From Bradyrhizobium sediminis (GTDB lineage Bacteria; Pseudomonadota; Alphaproteobacteria; Rhizobiales; Xanthobacteraceae): DNA of 64,000 nucleotides. Under the pieces are notes generated by a model. The model worked only from the letters and a program-made list of their open reading frames with translations, did not search any database and was not told where the DNA came from. This document shows, piece by piece, positions 23,675 to 33,907 of this stretch. Both the position numbers and the translations under genes were made by a program. The first letter of the stretch is position 1; each line of letters opens with the position of its first letter. The stretch lies in the NCBI RefSeq assembly GCF_018736085.1, contig NZ_CP076134.1, forward strand, positions 1,312,501 to 1,376,500, given 5' to 3'.

Positions 23675-25378
23675 ATGAGTCATGACGTCCAGACAGTGCG
23701 CTCGTTCGAACATCCCGGCGCGGGACGAAAACGGGCCAAATCGACCCCCAAGGGCCGCCAGGTCGATCCCCAAGCCGCTGAAGAGATTGCGCTTTTGCTA
23801 GGCGACCGGCCGCGCCGGCGCGACCTGTTGATCGAGCATCTGCACCTCATCCAGGACCAATATCGCAAGGTTTCTGCAGCGCATCTGGCAGCGCTGGCCG
23901 ACGAGATGAAGCTGTCGTTTGCAGAGGTGTTCGAGACCGCGACTTTCTACGCGCATTTCGACGTGGTGAAGGAGGGCGAGCCGGATATCGCGCCGCTGAC
24001 CATCCGGGTCTGCGATTCCCTGACCTGCGCCATGCTGGGCGCGGAAAAACTGCTGCATGAGCTGGAGACATCGGCCGGCCCCGGCATTCGCGTGGTGCGC
24101 GCGCCCTGCGTCGGCCGCTGCGACACCGCGCCCGCGGCCGAAGTCGGCCACCACTTCGTCGATCACGCCGATGCTGCGAAAGTGCTGGCAGCGGCCAAGG
24201 CCGGCGACACCCACGCGCATCTGCCGAAATATGTCGACTACGATGCCTATCTCGGCGGCGGCGGCTACCAGCTGCTCAAGCGTTTGCGCTCGGGCGAACT
24301 GGCCAAAGAGGATTTGCTGAAGGTGCTCGACGACGCGTCCTTGCGCGGGCTCGGCGGCGCGGGCTTCCCCACGGGGCGGAAATGGCGCGCGGTGCTGGGC
24401 GAACCCGGGCCGCGGCTGATGGCGATCAACGGCGACGAGGGCGAGCCCGGCACCTTCAAGGACCGCTACTACCTCGAGACCGACCCGCATCGCTTCATCG
24501 AGGGCATGCTGATCGGCGCGCATGTCGTCGAGGCCTCCGAGGTCTACATCTATATCCGCGACGAATACCCGGCCTCGCGCGAAATCCTGACGCGCGAGAT
24601 CGCAAGGCTGCCGCCAGGCGGCCCCAAGCTGCACATGCGGCGCGGCGCCGGCGCTTACATCTGCGGCGAGGAATCCTCGCTGTTGGAGAGCATCGAGGGC
24701 AAGCGCGGCCTGCCGCGGCACAAGCCGCCATATCCGTTCCAGGTCGGCCTGTTCGGCTTGCCGACGCTGATCAACAATGTCGAGACGCTGTGGTGGGTGC
24801 GCGACATCGTCGAGCAGGGCGCCGAGTGGTGGAAGGGCCACGGCCGCCATGACCGCCAGGGCCTGCGCAGCTTCTCGGTGTCGGGGCGGGTGAAGAATCC
24901 CGGCATGAAGCTCGCACCGGCCGGCATCACCGTGCGCGAGCTGATCGACGAATATTGCGGCGGCATGGCCGACGGCCACACCTTCCGCGCCTACCTGCCG
25001 GGCGGCGCATCCGGCGGCATCCTGCCGGCCTCGATGGGCGATATTCCGCTCGATTTCGGCACCTTGGAAAAATACGGCTGCTTCATTGGTTCCGCCGCGG
25101 TCATGATCCTGTCCGATCGGGACAGCGTGAAGGGCGCGGCGCTGAACCTGATGCGCTTCTTCGAGGACGAGAGTTGCGGCCAGTGCACGCCCTGCCGTGT
25201 CGGCACCCAGAAGGCGGCGCTGTTGATGCAGAAGCCGGTGTGGAACCGTGAACTGCTCGACGAATTGAGCCAGGCGATGCGCGATGCATCGATCTGCGGC
25301 CTCGGCCAGGCGGCCTCGAATCCGCTCACCACGGTCATTAAATACTTCCCCGACGAGTTCAAGGAAGCGGCGGAATGA
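23675..25378 (+). CDS. fdsB: NAD-dependent formate dehydrogenase, fused gamma-beta (NuoE-NuoF) subunit
   Basis: 567 residues joining two subunits that are separate in the FdsGBA enzymes. Residues about 40-185 are NuoE/FdsG-like with a [2Fe-2S] set in RVCDSLTCAML and APCVGRCDTAPA. Residues about 205-567 are NuoF/FdsB-like with the NAD/FMN site (RGLGGAGFPTGRKW, then NGDEGEPGTFKDRYYLETD) and the [4Fe-4S] set in ESCGQCTPCRVGTQ. It accepts electrons from the catalytic subunit and reduces NAD+ in the cytoplasm. It overlaps fdsA by ATGA. Confidence 0.92.
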   Translation: MSHDVQTVRSFEHPGAGRKRAKSTPKGRQVDPQAAEEIALLLGDRPRRRDLLIEHLHLIQDQYRKVSAAHLAALADEMKLSFAEVFETATFYAHFDVVKEGEPDIAPLTIRVCDSLTCAMLGAEKLLHELETSAGPGIRVVRAPCVGRCDTAPAAEVGHHFVDHADAAKVLAAAKAGDTHAHLPKYVDYDAYLGGGGYQLLKRLRSGELAKEDLLKVLDDASLRGLGGAGFPTGRKWRAVLGEPGPRLMAINGDEGEPGTFKDRYYLETDPHRFIEGMLIGAHVVEASEVYIYIRDEYPASREILTREIARLPPGGPKLHMRRGAGAYICGEESSLLESIEGKRGLPRHKPPYPFQVGLFGLPTLINNVETLWWVRDIVEQGAEWWKGHGRHDRQGLRSFSVSGRVKNPGMKLAPAGITVRELIDEYCGGMADGHTFRAYLPGGASGGILPASMGDIPLDFGTLEKYGCFIGSAAVMILSDRDSVKGAALNLMRFFEDESCGQCTPCRVGTQKAALLMQKPVWNRELLDELSQAMRDASICGLGQAASNPLTTVIKYFPDEFKEAAE

Positions 25379-28140
25379 TGAAGATTCAGTTCGAACTCGA
25401 CGGCCAGCAGGTCGAAGCCGTCAACGGCGAGACCATCTGGCAGGTGGCAAAGCGCCAGGGCCGCGAGATTCCGCATCTCTGTTATTCGCCGGAGCCGGAC
25501 TACCGCCCCGACGGCAATTGCCGCGCCTGCATGGTCGAGATCGAGGGCGAGCGGGTGCTGGCGGCTTCCTGCAAGCGCACGCCGAGCGTCGGCATGAAGG
25601 TGAAATCGGCGAGCCCGCGCGCCGTCTCGGCGCAGAAGATGGTGATGGAGCTCTTGGTCGCCGACCAGCCGGCGCGTGCAACCTCGCACGATCCCGATTC
25701 GAAATTCTGGCACTGGGCTGAAAAAACCGGCGTCACCGAAAGCCGCTTTCCCGCGGCGGAGCGCTGGGAAGGCGACGCCAGCCATCCGGCGATGCGCGTC
25801 AATCTCGACGCCTGCATCCAGTGCGGCTTGTGCGTGCGCGCCTGCCGCGAGGTCCAGGTCAACGACGTGATCGGCATGGCCTATCGCAGCCATGAATCCA
25901 AGATCGTGTTCGACTTCGACGATCCGATGGGGGAATCGACCTGCGTCGCCTGCGGCGAATGCGTGCAGGCCTGTCCGACCGGTGCGCTGATGCCCGCGGT
26001 GATGCTCGACGAGAACCAGACCCGCGTCACCTATGCCGACAGGAAGGTCGATTCGCTGTGCCCGTTCTGCGGCGTCGGCTGTCAGATGACCTACCAGGTC
26101 AAGGACGAGAAGGTCATTTACGCCGAGGGCCGCGACGGCCCGGCCAATCACAACCGGCTCTGCGTCAAGGGCCGTTTTGGATTTGACTACATCCACCACC
26201 CGCATCGCCTGACCAAGCCGCTGGTGCGGCTGCCGAATGCAAAGAAGGACGCCAACGACCAGGTTGATCCGGCCAATCCCTTCACCCATTTCCGCGAAGC
26301 GTCCTGGGAAGAGGCGCTTGATCTCGCCGCCAACGGCCTCGTCAGGATTCGCGACGGCAAGGGCGTCAAGGCGCTGGCCGGTTTCGGCTCTGCCAAAGGG
26401 TCCAACGAGGAAGCCTATCTGTTCCAGAAGCTGGTGCGCACCGGCTTCGGCTCCAACAATGTCGATCACTGTACGCGGCTGTGCCACGCCTCCTCGGTGG
26501 CGGCCTTGATGGAGGGCCTTAACTCCGGCGCGGTGTCGGCGCCGTTTGCGGCGGCCATGGACGCCGAAGTCATCATCGTGATCGGCGCCAATCCGACCGT
26601 GAACCACCCGGTCGCCGCGACCTACATCAAGAACGCGGCCAAGCGCGGAGCCAGGCTGATCGTGATGGATCCGCGCCGCCAGACGCTGTCGCGCCACGCC
26701 TGCAAGCACCTTCAGTTCAAGCCCGGCAGCGACGTCGCGATGCTGAATGCGATGCTCAACACCATCATCAGCGAAGGCCTGACCGACGAACAATATATCG
26801 TCGGCTATACCGAAGGCTTCGATGAGCTGAAGGAGCGCATCAAGGAATTCACGCCGGAGAAGATGGAGCCGATCTGCGGCATTCCAGCCGAGACCTTGCG
26901 CGAAGTGGCGCGGATGTATGCGCGCTCGCGCGCTTCCCTCATCTTCTGGGGCATGGGCATCAGCCAGCATGTGCACGGCACCGACAATTCGCGCTGCCTG
27001 ATCGCGCTGGCGCTGATCACCGGCCAGATCGGCCGTCCGGGCACCGGCCTGCATCCGCTGCGCGGCCAGAACAACGTGCAGGGCGCTTCCGACGCCGGCC
27101 TGATCCCGATGTTCCTGCCGGATTACCAGCCGGTCGGCCGCACCGACCTGCGCGAACCGTTCGAAAGGCTCTGGCACCAGGACCTCGATCCCGTGCGAGG
27201 GCTGACCGTGGTCGAGATCATGAACGCGATACATGCCGGCGAAATCACCGGCATGTATATTGAGGGCGAAAACCCGGCGATGTCCGACCCGGATCTGCAG
27301 CACGCCCGCGGAGCGCTGGCCAGGCTCGATCATCTTGTGGTGCAGGATCTGTTCGTCACCGAAACCGCGTTTCATGCCGACGTGATCCTGCCGGCCTCGG
27401 CGTTCGCCGAGAAATCCGGCACCTTCACCAACACCGACCGTCGCGTGCAACTGGCGCGCGAGGTGGTCAAGTCGCCGGGCGACGCGCGGCAGGATCTCTG
27501 GATCATCCAGGAGATCGCCAAGCGCATGGGACTGCCCTGGAACTATGCCGGCCCGGCCGACGTCTTCACCGAAATGACGGAGGTGATGCCGTCGCTGCGC
27601 AACATCAGCTGGGAGCGGCTGGTGCGCGAGGGTGCGGTGACCTATCCGGCCGACGACCCCGACAAGCCCGGCAACGAGATCATCTTCACCACCGGGTTCC
27701 CGACCGCGAGCGGCCGCGGCAGGATCGTGCCGGCGAATGTCTCGCCGCCGGACGAGTTGCCGGACGGCGAATATCCGATGGTGCTCTCCACGGGGCGCGT
27801 GCTCGAACACTGGCACACCGGCTCGATGACGCGGCGCTCCCAGGTGCTCGACCAGATCGAGCCGGAGGCGGTGGCATTCATGTCGCCGAAGGACATGCGG
27901 AAGCTGCAGGTCTGGCCGGGCGACAAGGTGCGTCTGCAAACCCGGCGCGGCGCCGTCGAGGTCAAGGTGCGCTCCGACCGTGACGTGCCGGAGAACATGG
28001 TGTTCATGCCGTTCTGCTACGCGGAGGCCGCCGCCAACCTGTTGACCAACCCCGCGCTCGATCCGTTCGGCAAGATTCCCGAATTCAAGTTCTGCGCGGT
28101 CAAGGCCGAGCGCGCCGAGGTTCGCGCCGCGGCGGAGTAG
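25375..28140 (+). CDS. fdsA: NAD-dependent formate dehydrogenase, catalytic alpha subunit
   Basis: 921 residues. It oxidises formate to CO2 at a bis-MGD Mo or W centre. From the N-terminus: a [2Fe-2S] domain (RPDGNCRACMVEIEGE), a bacterial ferredoxin domain with two [4Fe-4S] sets (CIQCGLCVRAC, CVACGECVQACPTG), a further cluster in CPFCGVGCQMTY, then the molybdopterin domains. The metal ligand is Cys370 in TRLCHASSV, so this is not a selenoprotein. The MGD-binding domain closes the protein. No tat signal is present: the enzyme is cytoplasmic. A small FdsD-like gene, usual in fds operons, is not found downstream. Confidence 0.94.
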   Translation: MMKIQFELDGQQVEAVNGETIWQVAKRQGREIPHLCYSPEPDYRPDGNCRACMVEIEGERVLAASCKRTPSVGMKVKSASPRAVSAQKMVMELLVADQPARATSHDPDSKFWHWAEKTGVTESRFPAAERWEGDASHPAMRVNLDACIQCGLCVRACREVQVNDVIGMAYRSHESKIVFDFDDPMGESTCVACGECVQACPTGALMPAVMLDENQTRVTYADRKVDSLCPFCGVGCQMTYQVKDEKVIYAEGRDGPANHNRLCVKGRFGFDYIHHPHRLTKPLVRLPNAKKDANDQVDPANPFTHFREASWEEALDLAANGLVRIRDGKGVKALAGFGSAKGSNEEAYLFQKLVRTGFGSNNVDHCTRLCHASSVAALMEGLNSGAVSAPFAAAMDAEVIIVIGANPTVNHPVAATYIKNAAKRGARLIVMDPRRQTLSRHACKHLQFKPGSDVAMLNAMLNTIISEGLTDEQYIVGYTEGFDELKERIKEFTPEKMEPICGIPAETLREVARMYARSRASLIFWGMGISQHVHGTDNSRCLIALALITGQIGRPGTGLHPLRGQNNVQGASDAGLIPMFLPDYQPVGRTDLREPFERLWHQDLDPVRGLTVVEIMNAIHAGEITGMYIEGENPAMSDPDLQHARGALARLDHLVVQDLFVTETAFHADVILPASAFAEKSGTFTNTDRRVQLAREVVKSPGDARQDLWIIQEIAKRMGLPWNYAGPADVFTEMTEVMPSLRNISWERLVREGAVTYPADDPDKPGNEIIFTTGFPTASGRGRIVPANVSPPDELPDGEYPMVLSTGRVLEHWHTGSMTRRSQVLDQIEPEAVAFMSPKDMRKLQVWPGDKVRLQTRRGAVEVKVRSDRDVPENMVFMPFCYAEAAANLLTNPALDPFGKIPEFKFCAVKAERAEVRAAAE

Positions 28141-28152
28141 ACGCGCCGGTCC

Positions 28153-28623
28153 CTAGGCGAAATTTTCGCAGCCGGCCGGCTCGTAGAACGCGTCGGCGTT
28201 GCGCGGCACGGTGGGGACGCTGGTCCGGCTCGCCGGCGGCGCATTGATGCGTTGGGCGTCGGCATACGCGCTGAGGATCGCCAGCGGCAAATCCACATGA
28301 CGGGCCTCGATCGACTGGTCGAGCCATTCCGGCAGTTCGCGCTGACGCGACAGCGCGCAATGCCACTCGCCCTCGTCATAGGCGATGCGGCGAACTTGCC
28401 ATTGCGGCATTTCCAGATCGATCAACGCCAGCGCCACCTCGGTCCAGGCTTCCGAGCCGATCAGGCGTTCGATCCGCGCGGTCTTTTCGCTCTGGCCGGC
28501 GGACGGAAAGCGCCGGCAGGTTTCGCCGATCAGATCCGACAGGAGTTTTGCCGTCACGGCATGCGCCTCGCGCAGCCGATCATGGATCCCGGCGGGTTGC
28601 TGACGTCCTGAAAGGGCAAGCAT
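28153..28623 (-). CDS. Conserved-looking hypothetical protein
   Basis: 156 residues, function not recognised. Soluble, no signal peptide or membrane segment. The N-terminal half is helical (DRLREAHAVTAKLLSDLIGE), the middle reads EVALALIDLEMPQWQVRRIA and DEGEWHCALSRQRELPEWLD, and the C-terminal 35 residues are Pro/Ala-rich and end in CENFA. Codon use matches the chromosome. It converges on fdsA with a 12-bp gap, so it is separately transcribed. ATG 28623 is taken as start; a TTG at 28641 would add six residues. Confidence 0.65.
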   Translation of the reverse strand: MLALSGRQQPAGIHDRLREAHAVTAKLLSDLIGETCRRFPSAGQSEKTARIERLIGSEAWTEVALALIDLEMPQWQVRRIAYDEGEWHCALSRQRELPEWLDQSIEARHVDLPLAILSAYADAQRINAPPASRTSVPTVPRNADAFYEPAGCENFA

Positions 28624-28996
28624 GGCGGTATCTCGCTTCAAGCGCGGCCGCGACCGGCCGCTCCCGCAAGATGGTCAAGACGCCATTTGAAAACGAGGTG
28701 GGGCGGGGACCGGAGAAATAGGGATTTCATAAGTGTATCCGCGTCGTCCCGGCGAACGCCGGGACCCATACGCCGCGGCTTATCGGTGACGCGAGCTGGG
28801 AGACACCTTCAATCAACAGCAAGCGGCTGTGGTTGTGGGTCCCTGCTTTCGCAGGGACGACCCGTGATCTTTATGAGATTCCTATAACCTCGCCCCAACT
28901 CCCGTCTCGAAAACCTATGCGCCGGGTGGCACCTCAGCCCCGACATCGCGAAGGCCGCGTCCCGGTCCCGCGGATCACTGCGCACAGGAGCACCTC
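28624..28996. other. Non-coding region upstream of kdp
   Basis: About 370 bp without a gene. It holds the 119-bp repeat described separately and, from about 28862 to 28996, the leader of the kdp operon with an AGGAG ribosome site before the first small gene. No clear operator is seen. Confidence 0.5.
28743..28861. repeat. 119-bp paired-hairpin repeat, copy 1
   Basis: It begins GTCGTCCCGGCG-AA-CGCCGGGAC and ends GTCCCTGC-TTTC-GCAGGGACGAC, so two outward hairpins bracket about 75 bp. Copy 2 (39805-39923) has exactly the same length, and the CCATACGCCG and GGGTCCCTG boxes match. It resembles a REP doublet or small non-autonomous element. Confidence 0.75.
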
Positions 28997-29080
28997 ATGC
29001 TGGACATCGTCATGCTGGCCCTCGGCCTCGGCCTGTTCGCGGTGGGCATAGGCTGCGCCTATGCCTGCGAACGGCTTTAG
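28997..29080 (+). CDS. 27-residue membrane peptide at the head of the kdp operon
   Basis: The frame from ATG 28997 reads MLDIVMLALGLGLFAVGIGC and ends ACERL: one hydrophobic helix with a short charged end. AGGAG lies 8 bp upstream. It precedes kdpF by 13 bp and is co-directional with the operon. I recall similar peptides at this position in other proteobacteria. It could be a KdpF-like stabiliser of the transporter or an independent regulator. It is too short for standard gene callers. Confidence 0.7.
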   Translation: MLDIVMLALGLGLFAVGIGCAYACERL

Positions 29081-29093
29081 GGGGAGAACGATC

Positions 29094-29183
29094 ATGATCT
29101 TCGACTATTCACTCGCCGCCATCGTCTCCGCCGGGCTGCTGTTTTACCTGACCTACGCCCTGCTGCGGCCCGAGCGGTTCTGA
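29094..29183 (+). CDS. kdpF: Potassium-transporting ATPase subunit F
   Basis: 29 residues, MIFDYSLAAIVSAGLLFYLT followed by YALLRPERF: one membrane helix and the LLRPERF end typical of KdpF. GGGGAG precedes the ATG. KdpF stabilises the KdpABC complex in the membrane. It is followed after 42 bp by kdpA. Confidence 0.9.
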   Translation: MIFDYSLAAIVSAGLLFYLTYALLRPERF

Positions 29184-29225
29184 CTGCTTCGCGCGCCGAT
29201 CCCGCACATCTAAAGGCATACGACC

Positions 29226-30929
29226 ATGACCGTCATTGGCTGGATTCAAATCATTCTGTACTGCGCCATCGTCGTCGCGCTCGCAAAGCCGCTCGGCTGG
29301 TACATGACGCGCGTCTTCAACGGCGAGCGCACTTTCCTGTCCCCAATCCTGCGCCCGGTCGAGGCCGGACTTTACTGGATCGGCGGTGTCGACGAGAAGC
29401 GCGAGCAGCACTGGCTGACCTACACGGTCGCGATGCTGCTGTTCCATGTCGGCGGCTTCCTGATCCTTTATGCGTTGATGCGCCTGCAGGCGGTGTTGCC
29501 GTTCAACCCGCAGGAGCAATCCGCGGTCGCCGCGGATCTGTCGTTCAACACCGCCATCAGCTTCATCACCAACACCAACTGGCAGAACTACGGCGGCGAA
29601 AGCGCGATGTCCTACCTCGTGCAGATGCTGGGGCTCACCCACCAGAATTTCCTGTCGGCGGCGACCGGCATCGCGCTGGCGATCGCGCTGGTGCGCGGCT
29701 TTGCCCGTTCCTCGATGCGCACCATCGGTAACTTCTGGGTCGATGTGACCCGCGCCACGCTGTACGTCATGTTGCCGATCTGCGTCGTCTACACGCTGTT
29801 CCTGGTCTGGCAAGGCATGCCGCAGACGCTAGGGGCCTACGTCGATGCCACGACGCTGGAAGGCGCCAAGCAGACTATTGCGGTTGGACCTGTCGCCTCG
29901 CAGATCGCGCCCAAAATGCTCGGCACCAATGGCGGCGGCTTCTTCAATGTCAACGCCGCGCATCCGTTCGAGAACCCGACCGCGCTGTCGAACTTCGTCC
30001 AGATGCTTTCGATCTTCCTGATCGGCGCAGCCCTGACCAACGTGTTCGGCCGCATGGTCGGCAACCAGCGCCAGGGTTGGGCGATCCTGGCCGTGATGGG
30101 CGTGCTGTTCATATCGGGCGTGGCCGTCACCTATTGGGCGGAAGCGGGCGGCACCACCGCGCTCAGCTCGCTCGGGCTGACCGGCGGCAACATGGAAGGC
30201 AAGGAGGTTCGCTTCGGCATCGTCGCGTCCTCGCTGTTCGCCGTCATCACTACGGCGGCCTCCTGCGGCGCCGTCAACGCCATGCATGACTCGTTCACCG
30301 CGCTCGGCGGCATGGTCCCGCTGATCAACATGCAGCTCGGCGAAATCATCGTCGGCGGCGTCGGCGCCGGCCTCTACGGCATGCTGCTGTTCGTCGTGCT
30401 GGCGATCTTCGTCGCCGGCCTGATGGTCGGCCGCACCCCGGAATATGTCGGCAAGAAGATCGAGGCGCGCGAAGTCAAGATGGCGATGCTCGCCATCCTG
30501 GTGCTGCCGCTGATGTATCTGGGCTGGACCTCGGTGGCTGTGGTGTTTCCGCCGGCCGTCGCGTCAATGGCCAATGCCGGTCCGCACGGCTTTACCGAGG
30601 TGCTCTATGCCTACACTTCGGCGACCGGCAATAACGGCTCGGCCTTCGGCGGGCTGACCGGCAACACCTTCTTCTACAACCTGACCCTGGCGAGTGCGAT
30701 GTTCGTCGGCCGGTTCTTCATGATCATCCCGGCAATGGCGCTGGCGGGATCGCTGGCCGCCAAGAAGTCGATTCCGCCGTCGGCCGGCACGCTGCCGACC
30801 ACCGGCGGGCTGTTCGTCGGCCTCGTCGTCGGCGTGATCCTGATCATCGGCGGTCTCACCTTCTTTCCGGCGCTGGCGCTCGGCCCGATCGTCGAGCATC
30901 TCGCCGGCAACGCCAACACCTTGTTCTGA
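29226..30929 (+). CDS. kdpA: Potassium-transporting ATPase subunit A
   Basis: 567 residues, ten or so membrane helices. KdpA is the K+-selective channel-like subunit of the high-affinity KdpFABC pump. Selectivity-filter segments can be read: [49 protein letters not shown] and [20 protein letters not shown]. Normal length, intact. Part of kdpFABCDE with a 25-bp gap to kdpB. Confidence 0.96.
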   Translation: MTVIGWIQIILYCAIVVALAKPLGWYMTRVFNGERTFLSPILRPVEAGLYWIGGVDEKREQHWLTYTVAMLLFHVGGFLILYALMRLQAVLPFNPQEQSAVAADLSFNTAISFITNTNWQNYGGESAMSYLVQMLGLTHQNFLSAATGIALAIALVRGFARSSMRTIGNFWVDVTRATLYVMLPICVVYTLFLVWQGMPQTLGAYVDATTLEGAKQTIAVGPVASQIAPKMLGTNGGGFFNVNAAHPFENPTALSNFVQMLSIFLIGAALTNVFGRMVGNQRQGWAILAVMGVLFISGVAVTYWAEAGGTTALSSLGLTGGNMEGKEVRFGIVASSLFAVITTAASCGAVNAMHDSFTALGGMVPLINMQLGEIIVGGVGAGLYGMLLFVVLAIFVAGLMVGRTPEYVGKKIEAREVKMAMLAILVLPLMYLGWTSVAVVFPPAVASMANAGPHGFTEVLYAYTSATGNNGSAFGGLTGNTFFYNLTLASAMFVGRFFMIIPAMALAGSLAAKKSIPPSAGTLPTTGGLFVGLVVGVILIIGGLTFFPALALGPIVEHLAGNANTLF

Positions 30930-30954
30930 TCGAACTCATTTCGGAGTTACGTCC

Positions 30955-33075
30955 ATGGAAGTCGTTCATAAATTGAACAAGCGGATGCCGGTGTCGGCGA
31001 TGCTCGATCCGAAGATCGTGATGCCCGCCATAGGCGCGGCGGTGACAAAACTCGATCCGCGGCTGATGATCAAGAACCCCGTGATGTTCGTCGTCGAGGT
31101 CGTCGCCGCGCTCACCACGGTGATCTTCCTGCGCGACCTCGTGACCGGCGGCGCCAACCTCGCCTTCACTTTCCAGATCATCCTGTGGCTGTGGTTCACG
31201 GTGCTGTTCGCCAATTTCGCCGAGGCCGTCGCCGAAGGCCGCGGCAAGGCCCAGGCCGAGTCGCTGAAGAAGACCCGCACCGAGAGCCAGGCCAAGCTCG
31301 TGACCGGTTCCGACAAGACCTATCGTCTGGTCCCCGGCACCAGCCTGAAGGTCGGCGACATCGTTCTGGTCGAGGCCGGCGACAATATTCCCTCCGATGG
31401 CGAAGTGATCGAGGGCGTTGCCTCGGTCAACGAGGCCGCGATAACAGGCGAATCCGCGCCGGTGATCCGCGAGTCCGGCGGCGACCGCTCGGCGGTCACC
31501 GGCGGCACCCAGGTATTGAGCGACTGGATCCGCGTCCGCATCACCGCGGCGCAGGGATCGACCTTCATCGATCGCATGATCAAGCTGGTCGAAGGCGCCG
31601 AGCGGCAGAAAACACCGAACGAGATCGCGCTTAATATCCTGCTCGCGGGCCTGTCCATTATCTTCATATTCGCGACGGTTACGATCCCGAGTTATGCGGC
31701 CTATGCCGGCGGTTCAGTGTCGGTGGTGGTGCTGGTGGCGCTGTTCGTCACACTGATTCCGACCACCATCGGCGCGCTGCTGTCGGCGATCGGCATCGCC
31801 GGCATGGACCGGCTGGTGCGCTTCAATGTGCTGGCGATGTCCGGCCGCGCGGTCGAGGCCGCCGGCGACGTCGATACCCTGTTGCTCGACAAGACCGGCA
31901 CCATCACGCTCGGCAACCGCCAGGCCACGGCATTCCGCCCGGTGCGCGGCGTGACCGAGCAGGAACTCGCCGACGCGGCCCAGCTCGCCTCGCTGGCGGA
32001 CGAGACCCCGGAAGGGCGCTCGATCGTCGTGCTGGCCAAGGAGAAATACGGCATTCGCGGCCGCGACATGGCGGAACTGAACGCGACGTTCATTCCGTTC
32101 ACGGCGCAAACCCGCATGAGCGGCGTCGATGCCGGCGCATCCGCGGTCCGCAAGGGCGCGGTCGATGCCATCCTGAACTACGTCACCGGTGGAAGCGGAA
32201 CGCATACGATTGCGGCTGGAAACACCGTGCGGTCGCTTCAGTCCGCCGCGAATTCCGATGTCGCCCGCGAGATCCAGGCTATTTCGGATGAGATCGCCAA
32301 GTCTGGCGGCACCCCGCTGGCGGTCGCCAAGGACGGCCGTCTGCTCGGCGTCGTCCAGCTCAAGGACATCGTCAAGGGCGGCATCCGCGAGCGCTTCGCC
32401 GAACTGCGCCGCATGGGCATCCGCACCATTATGATCACCGGCGACAACCCGATGACGGCGGCGGCGATTGCGGCGGAAGCCGGCGTCGACGATTTCCTGG
32501 CGCAGGCGACGCCCGAGGACAAGCTGAAGCTGATCCGCGACGAGCAGGCGAAGGGCAAGCTGGTCGCGATGTGCGGCGACGGCACCAATGACGCGCCCGC
32601 GCTGGCGCAGGCCGACGTCGGCGTCGCCATGAACACCGGCACCCAGGCCGCCCGCGAGGCCGGCAACATGGTCGATCTCGACTCCAACCCGACAAAACTG
32701 ATCGAGGTGGTCGAAATCGGCAAGCAGCTGCTGATGACCCGGGGCGCGCTCACCACGTTCTCGATCGCCAACGACGTGGCGAAGTATTTCGCCATCATCC
32801 CGGCGATCTTCCTGACGTTCTACCCGCAGCTCGATGCGCTCAACATCATGCATCTGGCGAGCCCGCAGAGCGCCATCCTGTCGGCGATCATCTTCAATGC
32901 GCTGATCATCATCGCGTTGATTCCGCTGGCCTTGAAAGGCGTGGGGTATCGCGCCATCGGCGCCGGCGCGCTGTTGCGCCGCAACCTGATGATCTACGGC
33001 CTCGGCGGCATCATCATTCCCTTCATCGGCATCAAGGCGATCGACCTCATTGTCGCCGCCTTGCACCTGGCCTGA
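30955..33075 (+). CDS. kdpB: Potassium-transporting ATPase ATP-binding subunit B
   Basis: 706 residues. P-type ATPase that powers K+ uptake. The phosphorylated Asp312 is in [10 protein letters not shown], the actuator motif is ITGESAPVI, the hinge region is [20 protein letters not shown], and [11 protein letters not shown] is complete. Membrane helices lie at both ends. The stop is followed by a 183-bp gap holding a nested repeat before kdpC, which could uncouple the two genes or stabilise the upstream mRNA. Confidence 0.96.
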   Translation: MEVVHKLNKRMPVSAMLDPKIVMPAIGAAVTKLDPRLMIKNPVMFVVEVVAALTTVIFLRDLVTGGANLAFTFQIILWLWFTVLFANFAEAVAEGRGKAQAESLKKTRTESQAKLVTGSDKTYRLVPGTSLKVGDIVLVEAGDNIPSDGEVIEGVASVNEAAITGESAPVIRESGGDRSAVTGGTQVLSDWIRVRITAAQGSTFIDRMIKLVEGAERQKTPNEIALNILLAGLSIIFIFATVTIPSYAAYAGGSVSVVVLVALFVTLIPTTIGALLSAIGIAGMDRLVRFNVLAMSGRAVEAAGDVDTLLLDKTGTITLGNRQATAFRPVRGVTEQELADAAQLASLADETPEGRSIVVLAKEKYGIRGRDMAELNATFIPFTAQTRMSGVDAGASAVRKGAVDAILNYVTGGSGTHTIAAGNTVRSLQSAANSDVAREIQAISDEIAKSGGTPLAVAKDGRLLGVVQLKDIVKGGIRERFAELRRMGIRTIMITGDNPMTAAAIAAEAGVDDFLAQATPEDKLKLIRDEQAKGKLVAMCGDGTNDAPALAQADVGVAMNTGTQAAREAGNMVDLDSNPTKLIEVVEIGKQLLMTRGALTTFSIANDVAKYFAIIPAIFLTFYPQLDALNIMHLASPQSAILSAIIFNALIIIALIPLALKGVGYRAIGAGALLRRNLMIYGLGGIIIPFIGIKAIDLIVAALHLA

Positions 33076-33082
33076 AACCAAC

Positions 33083-33236
33083 CGTCATTGCGAGCGCAGC
33101 GAAGCGATCCACAGACGGTCATTCCGGGGCGATGCAAAGCATCGAACCCGGAATCTCGAGATTCCGGGTCTGGTGCTAACGCACCATCCCGGAATGACGG
33201 AGTCAAAATTGCTTCGTCGCTGCGCTCGCAATGACG
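33083..33236. repeat. Nested palindromic repeat inside the kdp operon
   Basis: Outer arms CGTCATTGCGAGCGCAGC and GCTGCGCTCGCAATGACG are inverted copies. Inside lies a second palindromic unit with GTCATTCCGGGG at one side and CCATCCCGGAATGAC at the other, and a central CCCGGAATCTCGAGATTCCG dyad. The outer unit matches 19681-19795. One repeat seems to have landed inside another. It is transcribed between kdpB and kdpC. Confidence 0.75.
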
Positions 33237-33258
33237 GAATGTTCCAAGGAGAAACATC

Positions 33259-33891
33259 ATGCTTCGAGAAATCCGCCCCGCCATCCTGATCCTCGTCCTG
33301 CTGACGCTGATCACGGGCCTCGCCTATCCGCTCGCCATGACCGCCATTGCCGGCGTGCTGTTTCCGAAGCAGGCGCAAGGCAGCCTGATCGAGAAGGACG
33401 GCAAGGTGATCGGATCCGCCCTGATCGGGCAGGAATTCAAGGACGACAAATACTTCCATGGCCGGCCGTCGGCGACCTCGGCCCCGGATCCGGCCGATTC
33501 GACCAAGACCATTTCGGCGCCGTATAATGCGGCGAACTCCGCCGGCTCCAACCTTGGCCCGACCAGCAAGGCGCTGAACGACCGGATCAAGGAGGACGTC
33601 GAGAAGCTGAAGGCCGAAAACCCCTCGGCCTCCGTCCCGGTTGATCTCGTCACCACCTCGGGCAGCGGCCTCGATCCCGATATCTCGCCGGAAGCTGCCC
33701 TGTTCCAGGTGCCGCGCGTCGCCAAGGCCCGCAACATGCCGGAAGAGCTGGTTCGCCAGCTGGTGATCGCAAATACCCAGGGCCGCTTCGCCGGATTGCT
33801 GGGCGAACCGCGCGTCAATGTGCTGGCGCTGAATCTGGTTTTGGATCGCGCGGCGTCGAAGGAGCATGCGCCTAGGCTGGACCTGAAGTGA
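33259..33891 (+). CDS. kdpC: Potassium-transporting ATPase subunit C
   Basis: 210 residues with a single N-terminal membrane helix ([20 protein letters not shown]) and a periplasmic domain containing [21 protein letters not shown] and the [18 protein letters not shown] block that defines KdpC. It raises the ATP affinity of KdpB and holds the complex together. AAGGAG precedes the ATG. kdpD follows after 16 bp. Confidence 0.95.
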   Translation: MLREIRPAILILVLLTLITGLAYPLAMTAIAGVLFPKQAQGSLIEKDGKVIGSALIGQEFKDDKYFHGRPSATSAPDPADSTKTISAPYNAANSAGSNLGPTSKALNDRIKEDVEKLKAENPSASVPVDLVTTSGSGLDPDISPEAALFQVPRVAKARNMPEELVRQLVIANTQGRFAGLLGEPRVNVLALNLVLDRAASKEHAPRLDLK

Positions 33892-33907
33892 GGACTATAA
33901 TGGAATA

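Noticed and set aside
26461..26490. Selenocysteine codon in formate dehydrogenase
   Set aside because: The metal-ligand codon is TGC (Cys370), so no TGA recoding is needed.
24991..27939. 982-codon open frame antisense to fdsA and fdsB
   Set aside because: Very long antisense frames are common where GC-rich third codon positions suppress stops. The sense genes have full family motifs, and the antisense product is His/Arg/Asp-rich with no recognisable domain.
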